From NCBI GenBank assembly GCA_934655875.1, contig CAKUHB010000014.1, forward strand, positions 1 through 57,214: 57,214 nucleotides of DNA, written 5' to 3'. Shown one piece after another: positions 40,946 through 48,348 of this stretch. The notes beneath the pieces were generated by a model that had not been told where the DNA came from, did no database searches, and saw only the letters and a list, made by a program, of their open reading frames with translations. The DNA is from an uncultured Oscillospiraceae bacterium (GTDB taxonomy: Bacteria; Bacillota; Clostridia; Oscillospirales; Oscillospiraceae). The position numbers were made by a program, and so were the translations under genes. Position 1 is the stretch's first letter, and every line of letters starts with the position of its first letter.

Positions 40946-42817
40946 TTACTCCTTATTCTGCTCCAGCCAGATGAGAAGCACCGCGATATCCGCGGGCGAG
41001 ACGCCGGAGATGCGGCTGGCCTGACCGATGGAGAGCGGGCGGATCTCGCTGAGCTTCTGCCGCGCTTCGACGCGCAGGCCCTGAATGGAAAGATAGTCGA
41101 TCGTTTCGGGCAGCAGGCGGGATTCCTCGCGGGCAAATTCCTCGACCTGCTTCTGCTGGCGGGCGATGTAGCCCGCGTATTTCATGCGGATCTCGACGGC
41201 CTCGCGGATGACGGGCGGCAGCGCCGGCCGTTCCGGGTCAAAGGGAGCCAGATCGTCATAGCCCAGCTGCGGCCGCCGGACAAGATCGGACAGGCGGGCA
41301 GAGCCTTCGACCGGCGCGGTATCGTGCGCACGCAGCATCTCATTGAGCGCTTCACTTTCTGCCACGCCGGTGGCTTCCAGCCGACGGATCTCGGCGGCGA
41401 CGGTGCGGTATTTTGCGAGTACGGCTTCATACTGCTCGTCGGAAATGAGCCCGATACGGTGGCCGATGGGGCTCAGGCGCTCGTCGGCGTTGTCCTGCCG
41501 GTGCAGGAGCCGGTATTCTGAGCGCGAGGTCATAATGCGGTACGGCTCGTTCGTGCCCTTGGTGACAAGATCGTCGATGAGCGTGCCGATATAGCCGTCG
41601 GAGCGTCTGAGAATCATCGGGTCTTCGCCCTTGAGCTTCAGCGCCGCGTTGACGCCCGCGACAAAGCCCTGCACGGCGGCCTCTTCATAGCCGGAGGAGC
41701 CGTTGAACTGCCCCGCGCCGTAAAGGCCGGGGATCTTTTTGCTTTCGAGCGTCGGCAGGAGCTCCGTCGGGTCGACGCAGGCATATTCGATGGCATAGGC
41801 CGGGCGCATCATCTCGGCGTGCTCCAGACCCTTGATAGAGTGGAGCATGTCGAGCTGCACATCCTCGGGAAGCGAGGAGGAAAGGCCCTGAATATATAAT
41901 TCGTCCGTATACAGGCCGCACGGCTCGACAAACAGCTGGTGCCGGGGCTTGTCCGGGAAGCGGTCGATCTTTGTCTCGATCGACGGGCAGTAGCGCGGGC
42001 CGACGGATTCGATCATGCCGTTGAACAGCGGCGACCGGTCGTGGTTGGCCTTGATGATCTCGTGCGTTTTTTCGTTCGTGTAGGTGAGATAGCAGACCGC
42101 CTTGTTTTCCGGCGGCGTTTTTGTGGAAAACGAGAAGGGGACAGGGTGTGCATCGCCCGGCTGCAGCTCCATCTGCGACACGTCGACCGAGCGGCGGTTG
42201 ACGCGCGGCGGCGTGCCGGTCTTGAAGCGGCGCATGCGAAGGCCGAGAGAGGAAAGCTGCTCTGCAAGGCCGATGCCGGCCTGCATGCCGTCCGGGCCGG
42301 AGGAATAGGCGCAGTCGCCGGTGATGACGCGGGCGTCGAGGTACGTGCCGGAGGCGATGACGCAGGCGCTGACCTGATAGATAGCGCCGAGCCGCGTCAC
42401 GACGGCGGAGACATGTCCATCCGTCAGGCGGATGGAGGTGACCATGGCCTGCTTGAGGTCAAGGTTCTCCTGCCGCTCGAGCGTCCGTTTCATATCCTCC
42501 TGATAGCGGCGGCGGTCGGCCTGCGCGCGGAGCGAGTGCACCGCCGGGCCTTTGCCGAGGTTCAGCATCCGGTACTGGATGCACGAGCGGTCGGCCGCTT
42601 TGGCCATTTCGCCGCCCAGCGCGTCCAGCTCGCGCACCAGATGGCCCTTGCCGGTGCCGCCGATGGCGGGGTTGCAGGGCATATTGCCGACGGCGTCCAG
42701 ATTGATCGTAAATACAACGGTCCGCAGACCCATCCGCGCGCAGGCAAGACCGGCTTCAATGCCGGCGTGGCCCGCGCCGATGACGGCCACGTCATACCGG
42801 CCAGCGTCAAATTCCAT
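40946..42817 (-). CDS. mnmG: tRNA uridine-5-carboxymethylaminomethyl modification enzyme MnmG/GidA
   Basis: This 623-residue FAD protein, with MnmE, makes cmnm5U34 in tRNA. The N-terminal dinucleotide fold is VAVIGAGHAGIEAGLA (14-19 core), followed by the GidA signatures GNMPCNPAIGGTGKGHLVRE and FKTGTPPRVN, and the C-terminal helical domain that contacts MnmE. The start at 42817 follows GGAGGGATC. The frame extends to 42841 but loses the ribosome site. mnmE is not in the window. Confidence 0.96.
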   Translation of the reverse strand: MEFDAGRYDVAVIGAGHAGIEAGLACARMGLRTVVFTINLDAVGNMPCNPAIGGTGKGHLVRELDALGGEMAKAADRSCIQYRMLNLGKGPAVHSLRAQADRRRYQEDMKRTLERQENLDLKQAMVTSIRLTDGHVSAVVTRLGAIYQVSACVIASGTYLDARVITGDCAYSSGPDGMQAGIGLAEQLSSLGLRMRRFKTGTPPRVNRRSVDVSQMELQPGDAHPVPFSFSTKTPPENKAVCYLTYTNEKTHEIIKANHDRSPLFNGMIESVGPRYCPSIETKIDRFPDKPRHQLFVEPCGLYTDELYIQGLSSSLPEDVQLDMLHSIKGLEHAEMMRPAYAIEYACVDPTELLPTLESKKIPGLYGAGQFNGSSGYEEAAVQGFVAGVNAALKLKGEDPMILRRSDGYIGTLIDDLVTKGTNEPYRIMTSRSEYRLLHRQDNADERLSPIGHRIGLISDEQYEAVLAKYRTVAAEIRRLEATGVAESEALNEMLRAHDTAPVEGSARLSDLVRRPQLGYDDLAPFDPERPALPPVIREAVEIRMKYAGYIARQQKQVEEFAREESRLLPETIDYLSIQGLRVEARQKLSEIRPLSIGQASRISGVSPADIAVLLIWLEQNKE

Positions 42818-42957
42818 GGGGATCCCTCCAATTCGGGTCATTCAGCCTTTTATTTTAGCAAGAAAGGCTTCTCTTTGCAAGAAAATCGGCCTGCGCGGGA
42901 AAAATTTTCCGGCGCGACAGCGTTCGGCAGACTTTTCGGCGTGCCTGCGGTATGGTA

Positions 42958-43078
42958 TGGATACAGCTTATCCAATGCGAGCGCACTTCATATCCCGGAC
43001 TGCGGCGGCAAGCGCCGCAGTCAAAATCCCACGACCCCAATCTTCCTCCGGCCAGACGCTCTGACCGGAGGTCTTTTT
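42958..43078 (+). ncRNA. Candidate small RNA or leader with terminator
   Basis: Three stems follow each other on the plus strand: TGGATA/TATCCA (42958-42963 / 42969-42974), a 10-bp perfect stem GACTGCGGCG/CGCCGCAGTC (42998-43007 / 43013-43022), and a 12-bp stem with one mismatch (43045-43056 / 43060-43071) followed by TCTTTTTT. The last is a proper plus-strand terminator, yet no plus-strand gene lies upstream. No good promoter was found, so this is a tentative call. The rest of the 42818-43164 gap shows nothing else apart from the tadA promoter. Confidence 0.35.
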
Positions 43079-43100
43079 TGCTCCGTGCCGGAGGATAGTG

Positions 43101-43129
43101 TTGACGAATCTGTAGTTTTCAGGTATTAT
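43101..43129 (+). promoter_or_regulatory. Promoter of tadA
   Basis: TTGACG (43101-43106), a 17-bp spacer and TATTAT (43124-43129), 36 bp before the start. Confidence 0.75.
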
Positions 43130-43164
43130 GGTACAAATCCTGCCGTGGAGGTGTGTGAACGGTT

Positions 43165-43644
43165 TTGGATGAAACAATGATGCGCAGGGCGCTCTGTCTT
43201 GCGCAGGAAGCGGCCGAGGAGGGCGAGGTCCCGGTGGGGTGTGTGATAACACTGGGAGACCGCATCGTCGGCCATGGCCGGAATCGCCGGGAGCGGGACA
43301 AGACCGCGCTGGCGCACGCGGAGCTGGAAGCGATCGCCGAGGCCTGCCGGACGCTTGGCGGATGGCGGCTGTGGCAGTGCACGCTGTATGTGACGCTGGA
43401 GCCGTGCCCGATGTGTGCGGGCGCGATCCTGAACGCGCATCTGCCGCGTGTCGTCTACGGGGCGAAGGATCCGAAGGCCGGTGCGGCCGGGAGTCTCATT
43501 GATCTTCTGCATCTGCCGGGCTGCTTTCAGCCGCAGGTGCAGGGCGGCGTTCTGGAGGAGGACTGCGCGCAGGCGCTGCGGGACTTTTTCCGGGCGCTGC
43601 GCAAACGGAAGACGGCGCCGTTCGCGGAGCCGGACTTAGGGTGA
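43165..43644 (+). CDS. tadA: tRNA(adenine34) deaminase TadA
   Basis: This 159-residue zinc deaminase makes inosine at the wobble base of tRNA-Arg(ACG). The zinc site is HAE (His51, Glu53) and PCPMC (Cys81, Cys84). VVYGAKDPKAGAAGSL is the typical TadA continuation. The start is TTG 43165 (MDETMMRRALCLA), with GGAGGT 12 nt upstream. The last codon and the TGA stop (GGG TGA, 43639-43644) lie inside the terminal repeat of MITE-like copy B, so an insertion has redefined the C-terminus. Confidence 0.93.
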   Translation: MDETMMRRALCLAQEAAEEGEVPVGCVITLGDRIVGHGRNRRERDKTALAHAELEAIAEACRTLGGWRLWQCTLYVTLEPCPMCAGAILNAHLPRVVYGAKDPKAGAAGSLIDLLHLPGCFQPQVQGGVLEEDCAQALRDFFRALRKRKTAPFAEPDLG

Positions 43645-43798
43645 ATCTGAAAACTGCCAACGCACCCGGACAGCGGGCCTTTTCACGCTGCGCTGCGTCA
43701 TTTTTTCTTGAAATACGTCAGTATTCCTGCAAAAAAATGTCTTGCTCAGCGCAAAAAATCCTCGCTGCCGGTCACATCGCCAGTTTTCAGCTTCACCC
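43639..43798. mobile_element. MITE-like element, copy B
   Basis: This 160-bp relative of the element at 2473-2638 lies in inverted orientation. The ends are GGGTGAATCTGAAAACTGCC (43639-43658) and the complement of GGGTGAAGCTGAAAACTGGC (43779-43798), with two mismatches. Both ends carry ACTG where copy A has ACTC, so end pairing is kept although the sequence has changed. Flanking target duplications are no longer clear. It sits between tadA and degV. Confidence 0.72.
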
Positions 43799-43847
43799 CG
43801 ACAGGCGCGCCTATGGAGGGCGCAGATGATTAAAGGATGGTATACGT

Positions 43848-44699
43848 ATGCAATATCAGATCACGTCAGATTCTACCTGTGATCTCAGCCCGGAGCAGCT
43901 GGAACAATACAACATCCGACTGCTTCCTCTGTACGTGGATATGGACGGCAGGACGCTGCACGACGGCGTGGACGTCAAGCCGGACGATATCTACGCCCAT
44001 GTCGCCGCCGGCGGCGGGCTTCCGAAAACGGCGGCGGTGAACATGGCGGACTATGTCCGCACGTTCACCGAGCTTTCGGCGAAGAACGATTTTGTGATTC
44101 ACGTGTGCATTTCTCTGGATTTCTCCTGCTGCTACCAGAATGCAAAGCTGGCCGCGGCGGACTTTGACAATGTATATGTGGTCGATTCCAGAAATTTATC
44201 CACAGGCCACGGCCTTGTCGTGCTGGAAGCGGAGCGCATGGCGCGCGAGGGCATGGAGCCGCAGGCCATCGTGGCCGCGCTCGAGGAGCTGACGGCCCGC
44301 GTGGAAGCCAGCTTCATTCTTGACCGGCTGGATTACATGAAAATGGGCGGCCGCTGCTCGGCTGTGACGCTTTTGGGCGCGAATCTTCTGCGTCTGCGCC
44401 CGTGCATCGAGGTCAGGGACGGCAAAATGGGCGTCGGGAAAAAATACCGCGGCAGCTTTGAAAAGTGTCTGGTTCAGTATATCACCGACAAGATCGGCGG
44501 CCGGACGGATCTGGAGCTGCGCCGCGTGTTCATCACTCACTCCGGCCTGCCGGAGCAAACGGTGCAAAAGGCTGTGGAAACTGTGCAAAGTTTACAGAAG
44601 TTTGAGGAGATCGACGTCACCCGTGCCGGCTGCACGGTCAGCAGTCACTGCGGCCCCGGCACGATCGGCGTGCTGTTCATCCGGAAGGCAAATGCATGA
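43848..44699 (+). CDS. DegV-family fatty-acid-binding protein
   Basis: This 283-residue protein has the DegV fold. It begins QYQITSDSTCDLSPEQLEQYNI (the DSxxD/L start of the family) and holds DYMKMGGRCSAVTLLGANLLRLRPCIEVRDGKMGVGKKYRG in the middle, with the C-terminal SSHCGPGTIGVLF loop near the ligand. DegV/FakB-type proteins bind acyl chains. FakB members present fatty acids to the kinase FakA, but no fakA gene is nearby. It overlaps rsmG by 4 bp. Confidence 0.93.
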   Translation: MQYQITSDSTCDLSPEQLEQYNIRLLPLYVDMDGRTLHDGVDVKPDDIYAHVAAGGGLPKTAAVNMADYVRTFTELSAKNDFVIHVCISLDFSCCYQNAKLAAADFDNVYVVDSRNLSTGHGLVVLEAERMAREGMEPQAIVAALEELTARVEASFILDRLDYMKMGGRCSAVTLLGANLLRLRPCIEVRDGKMGVGKKYRGSFEKCLVQYITDKIGGRTDLELRRVFITHSGLPEQTVQKAVETVQSLQKFEEIDVTRAGCTVSSHCGPGTIGVLFIRKANA

Positions 44700-45373
44700 G
44701 ACAGACACTGGAAGAGCGCTCCGGCCTTTCGCCGGAGAAGATCGACACGCTCTGCGCGTTCGGGCAGGCGCTGATCGAAAAAAACAAGGTGATGAACCTC
44801 ACAGCCATCACCGAGCCGCAGGCCGTGGCGGAGCTGCATTTTCTGGACTCCATCGCGCTTTTGCAGGCGGCGGACTTTCAGGGCAAGCACGTCATTGATG
44901 TCGGCTGCGGCGCGGGCTTCCCAGGCGTACCGCTGAAGATCGCGGAGCCGTCCATGCAGCTGACGCTTCTCGACTCGCTGGCCAAGCGTATGAACTGGTT
45001 ACAGGAGCTGCTGCCGCAGCTCGGCGTGGAAGCAGAGGTCATCACGGCGCGCGCGGAGGAATACGTGCAGACCTGCCGGGAGCAGTATGACCTTGCGGTC
45101 TCCCGCGCGGTGGCGCGGCTGCCGATCCTTGCGGAGCTGTGTCTGCCGTATGTAAAGGTGGGCGGCGCATTTCTCGCGATGAAGGGCGCGCTGGCCGACG
45201 AAGAGATGGCCGAGGCCAGGCGCGGCATCGCGCTGCTCGGCGGAACGATCGAGCGGGTCTATGAATACCCCATTCAGAACGCCGTCCACAAGGTCGTCAT
45301 CATCCGCAAGCAAAAGCCTACCCCACCCAAATACCCCCGCGCATTCGCGAAGATCAAGAAGAGCCCACTGTAA
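44696..45373 (+). CDS. rsmG: 16S rRNA (guanine527-N7)-methyltransferase RsmG
   Basis: This 225-residue SAM enzyme (GidB) methylates G527 of 16S rRNA. SAM motif VIDVGCGAGFPGVPLKIAEP, the DSLAKRMNWLQEL substrate helix and VSRAVARLPILAELCLPYVKVGG are all typical. Loss of this enzyme gives low-level streptomycin resistance in other bacteria. It is coupled to degV by ATGA. In many Firmicutes it lies next to mnmG, whereas here the tadA-degV block separates the two. Confidence 0.95.
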   Translation: MRQTLEERSGLSPEKIDTLCAFGQALIEKNKVMNLTAITEPQAVAELHFLDSIALLQAADFQGKHVIDVGCGAGFPGVPLKIAEPSMQLTLLDSLAKRMNWLQELLPQLGVEAEVITARAEEYVQTCREQYDLAVSRAVARLPILAELCLPYVKVGGAFLAMKGALADEEMAEARRGIALLGGTIERVYEYPIQNAVHKVVIIRKQKPTPPKYPRAFAKIKKSPL

Positions 45374-45379
45374 AACAAG

Positions 45380-45553
45380 CGCCCCGCACCGGATGGTGCG
45401 GGGCGTTGCAGGTAAAAAGGAATAGTGAAGAGTGAAAAAGTATGGTGCTGGCCGTGCCAGCGATTTTAATTGTGCCGCGCTGCGGCACACATCACCTCTT
45501 CACTTTTCACTATTAGCTGTTACTTAACGCCCCGCAGAGTGAACTGCGGGGCG
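45380..45553. repeat. Palindrome-rich intergenic block after rsmG
   Basis: It opens with CGCCCCGCACC/GGTGCGGGGCG (45380-45390 / 45395-45405), a possible weak terminator of rsmG, and closes with CGCCCCGCAG/CTGCGGGGCG (45528-45537 / 45544-45553), a near copy that could end the HAD gene. Between them lies an inverted pair of about 19 bp built on AATAGTGAA-N-AGTGAA (45421-45440 and 45496-45514). It encloses hairpins GCTGGC/GCCAGC and GTGCCGC/GCGGCAC. No gene is seen. Confidence 0.55.
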
Positions 45554-45560
45554 CTGTTCA

Positions 45561-46340
45561 TTATACGGGGATCTCTCCGACGCCGTTCAGGATGTAGGTC
45601 GGGCGATAGGGGTAGTTGTCTACGTCTGCGCGGCTGGTGCAGCCGGACAGGACGAGGACGGTGGCAAGGCCGGATTCCATACCGGCGATGATGTCGGTGT
45701 CCATCCGGTCGCCGACCATGGCGGCTTCCTCTGAGTGGACGCCCAGCAGGTGCAGGCCGGTGCGCATCATGAGGGGATTGGGCTTGCCCATGAAATAGGC
45801 CTTTTTGCCGGTGGCAAGCTCGACCGGCGCGACGAGCGAGCGGCAGGCGGGCGTAATGCCAAATTCCGTCGGCCCGGTCAGATCGGAGTTCGTCGCGATC
45901 AGACGCGCGCCGCCGAGCACGAGCCGGACGGCCTTGGTGATCATTTCAAAGTTATAGGTCGCCGTCTCGCCGATGATGACGTAATCGGGATCCACGTCGT
46001 TCATGGAGATGCCGACGTCGTACAGGGCGTTCAGAAGGCCCGGCGCGCCGATCACATACGCGGTGCAGCCCGGCGCCTGCTTGTGAAGAAACGCCGCGGT
46101 GGCAAGGGCGCTGGTGTAGAAATGCTCTTCGCCGATATCCAGCCCCATGCGCAGCAGCTTCTGCCGCAGCTCGCGGGGCGAGCGCTCGGACGAGTTGGTC
46201 AGGAACAAAAACTGCTTGCCGTTTTCGTTCAGCCAGCGGACAAACTCCGGCACGCCCGGCAGCAGCTGGTTGCCGAGATAGATCACGCCGTCCATGTCGC
46301 AGATAAAGCCCTTACGGTCTCTTAAATTTTCCAGATTCAT
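45561..46340 (-). CDS. HAD-IIA family phosphatase (NagD-like)
   Basis: This 259-residue haloacid-dehalogenase-type hydrolase has nucleophile Asp15 and Asp17 in FICDMDGVIYLG, motif II FLTNSSERS, a type IIA cap, a Lys in the GKPNPLM region and motif IV MVGDRMDTDI. NagD-like enzymes dephosphorylate sugar phosphates, nucleotides or p-nitrophenyl phosphate. The natural substrate is not readable. The start at 46340 follows GAGGAG. The longer frame upstream is promoter sequence. Confidence 0.92.
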   Translation of the reverse strand: MNLENLRDRKGFICDMDGVIYLGNQLLPGVPEFVRWLNENGKQFLFLTNSSERSPRELRQKLLRMGLDIGEEHFYTSALATAAFLHKQAPGCTAYVIGAPGLLNALYDVGISMNDVDPDYVIIGETATYNFEMITKAVRLVLGGARLIATNSDLTGPTEFGITPACRSLVAPVELATGKKAYFMGKPNPLMMRTGLHLLGVHSEEAAMVGDRMDTDIIAGMESGLATVLVLSGCTSRADVDNYPYRPTYILNGVGEIPV

Positions 46341-46405
46341 CTTCTTTGACTCCTCTCTTCCTGCTCCTATGGCAGGGTATCTTTTATTCTTTTGATTACA
46401 GGTAC

Positions 46406-46434
46406 AGTATAGGGGAGAAAATCTGGAAAAGCAA
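46406..46434 (-). promoter_or_regulatory. Promoter of the HAD gene
   Basis: On the minus strand TTGCTT (46434-46429), a 17-bp spacer and TATACT (46411-46406). Confidence 0.75.
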
Positions 46435-46472
46435 GGCATTTTACACAAATTTAACGCGAAAAAATGTGAATT

Positions 46473-47396
46473 TTACCGAAGGAAGCCCTCCAGGATCTTT
46501 TCCTCCGCTTCCTCCGGCGTCAGGCCGAGCGTCTCGAGCTTCAGCAGCTGCTCGCCCGCGATGCGGCCGATGGCGGCTTCGTGCATCAGAGTCGCGTCCA
46601 CGTGGTTGCAGGAGATCTCGGGGATGGAACGGACCTTGGCTGCGCCCATGATGATCGAGTCGCAGGACACGTGGCCGAAGCAGGGCGCGTTGCCCTGCAC
46701 GCGGGGATAGAAGACCTGCGTGGACGATTCCTTTGCGACCGAACGGGAGACCACGCGCGTGCGCGAGCCTGCGCCGTTCAGAATGACGTCCATCTCGCTG
46801 ACGGCGTGCTGCGTGCCCTCGGTCAGGAGCTTTTCGTTGATCTGTACTTCGGAATTTGCGCCGTTGGCTTCGCATTTTGTATAGCGCTTCGTGTCGTCGA
46901 CGCCGCCGATCTGGCTGGTGTCCATGACGATGGACGCGCCCTCCTCCAGATAGACGATGGTCTGCGGGTTCAGAACGCGCTTGCCGGTGCCGGGGCCCTC
47001 GCCGTAGTGCTTTTCGATGTAGTGCACCTTTGCGTTTTTGCCGATATAGAACGTGTGGATGCCGTCATGCTCGGAGTCGCAGTCGCCGCAGTTGTGGATA
47101 CCGCAGCCGGCGACGATGGTGACGTCCGCGCCCTCGCCGACGAAGAAGTCGTTATAGACCATGTCGTGGAAGCCGGATTTGCTCAGAATGACCGGGATGT
47201 GAACGTTTTCGCTCTTGGTGAAGGGCGCGATTTTGATATCGATACCGTCCTTGTCGGTTTTGGAGACGATCTGGATGTGCTCGGAGTTCTGGCGGAACTC
47301 CTTCTGGCCGTCGAGACGGATATTGACGGCGCCGTCCGGAATGCCGACCATGTCCGAAACGGTCTTCAGGATGTTTTTCTGGATCTCGTTCAGCAT
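46473..47396 (-). CDS. SufB/SufD-family Fe-S cluster scaffold (SmsB-like)
   Basis: This 307-residue protein has the right-handed beta-helix SufBD core, shorter than SufB (about 470) or SufD (about 430). Landmarks are VAGCGIHNCGDCDSEHDGIHTFYIG, a cysteine-rich loop, and the C-terminal HVDATLMHEAAIGRIAGEQLLKLETLGLTPEEAEEKILEGF, the SufC-docking region with its MHEA.GR.. motif. No second SufB/D, SufS or SufU gene is adjacent. This matches the minimal SmsCB (SUF-like minimal) systems described in anaerobic archaea and Clostridia. It overlaps the ATPase gene by 7 bp. Confidence 0.9.
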   Translation of the reverse strand: MLNEIQKNILKTVSDMVGIPDGAVNIRLDGQKEFRQNSEHIQIVSKTDKDGIDIKIAPFTKSENVHIPVILSKSGFHDMVYNDFFVGEGADVTIVAGCGIHNCGDCDSEHDGIHTFYIGKNAKVHYIEKHYGEGPGTGKRVLNPQTIVYLEEGASIVMDTSQIGGVDDTKRYTKCEANGANSEVQINEKLLTEGTQHAVSEMDVILNGAGSRTRVVSRSVAKESSTQVFYPRVQGNAPCFGHVSCDSIIMGAAKVRSIPEISCNHVDATLMHEAAIGRIAGEQLLKLETLGLTPEEAEEKILEGFLR

Positions 47397-48124
47397 GTTC
47401 CGTTCACCTCCAGCAGATTGCAGCCCGCGACTGTCTGGGACAGCAGGCGCGGATAAAGCTCGTCCGCGGTGCCGCGGCCGGCGATCTCGCCGTTGGCCAG
47501 CAGGACGATCTCGTCGGCCAGACGGATGATGCGCTCCTGATGGGAAATGATGATGATGGTGTGGCCGCCCTTTTCGTGCAGATCGCGGAACGTCTCGGTC
47601 AGACGGGCGAAGGACCAGAGGTCGATGCCGGCTTCCGGCTCATCAAAGATCATGAGCCTGGAGTTTTTGGCCAGCAGCGTGGCGATCTCGATACGCTTGA
47701 CCTCGCCGCCGGAGAGACTGGTGTCGACGTCGCGGCCAAGATAGTCGCGCGCACACAGGCCGACCTGCGTCAGATAGGAACATGCCTCGTCGTGCGAAAG
47801 CGTCTTGCCGGCCGCGATGGTCAGCAGGTCGGAGACCTTCATGCCCTTGAAGCGCGGCGGCTGCTGGAAGGAATAGCTGATGCCGAGACGGGCGCGCTCG
47901 GTGATGGAGCGGGCGGTGATGTCCTCGCCGTCAAAGAAGATCTGTCCGGCAGTCGGCGTCATAAGACCCATGATGAGCTTGGCGAGCGTGGTCTTGCCGC
48001 CGCCGTTCGGGCCGGTGACGACAAGGAACCGGCCATCCGCGACGTCCAGACTGACGTTTTTCAGGATGTCCGCGCGGCCCTGTGCATCCGGGGCTGTGAG
48101 ACTGATATTTTTCAGTGTCAGCAT
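47390..48124 (-). CDS. sufC: SufC-type Fe-S assembly ATPase (SmsC-like)
   Basis: This 244-residue soluble ABC ATPase has Walker A GPNGGGKTT, signature LSGGEVKRIEIA, Walker B LMIFDEPEAGIDL and the switch His in ISHQERI. It drives conformational change of the SufB-type scaffold. It has no membrane partner, and the SufBD-like gene directly follows. AGAGGA precedes ATG 48124. Confidence 0.92.
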   Translation of the reverse strand: MLTLKNISLTAPDAQGRADILKNVSLDVADGRFLVVTGPNGGGKTTLAKLIMGLMTPTAGQIFFDGEDITARSITERARLGISYSFQQPPRFKGMKVSDLLTIAAGKTLSHDEACSYLTQVGLCARDYLGRDVDTSLSGGEVKRIEIATLLAKNSRLMIFDEPEAGIDLWSFARLTETFRDLHEKGGHTIIIISHQERIIRLADEIVLLANGEIAGRGTADELYPRLLSQTVAGCNLLEVNGTC

Positions 48125-48159
48125 GTTGAATCCTCTTTTTTTAATAATTACGCTGAATC

Positions 48160-48188
48160 AGTATAGCATAGTTTGTTCATTTGTGCAA
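48160..48188 (-). promoter_or_regulatory. Promoter of the sufC/sufB-like operon
   Basis: On the minus strand TTGCAC (48188-48183), a 17-bp spacer and TATACT (48165-48160). The region around it is AT-rich. No clear Rrf2/IscR box was recognised. Confidence 0.8.
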
Positions 48189-48273
48189 TTATTACCCGAT
48201 TTTTCCACAAAACTTTCTTTGTTTTTTCTGAAAAATTTTGGTTTGCTTCCTATACAAACGCGGGAAGGTCTGC

Positions 48274-48279
48274 TATAAT
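48274..48279 (+). promoter_or_regulatory. -10 box of glmU
   Basis: A perfect TATAAT (48274-48279) with only a weak -35 (around ATACAA, 48252-48257). It would start transcription near 48286, so an ATG at 48290 would be almost leaderless, supporting the GTG start at 48349. Confidence 0.5.
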
Positions 48280-48348
48280 ATAAGCGGAATGTCCAGCGGA
48301 CGGCGGCACGGATGCTCGCCGGAAGCTGAGGAAAGGGGTGTATGCAGC

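Noticed and set aside
42960..43040. Possible tRNA in the mnmG-tadA gap
   Set aside because: A strong stem and a CCCCA sequence are present, but no T-loop GTTCRA pattern, anticodon arm or 7-bp acceptor pairing could be built.
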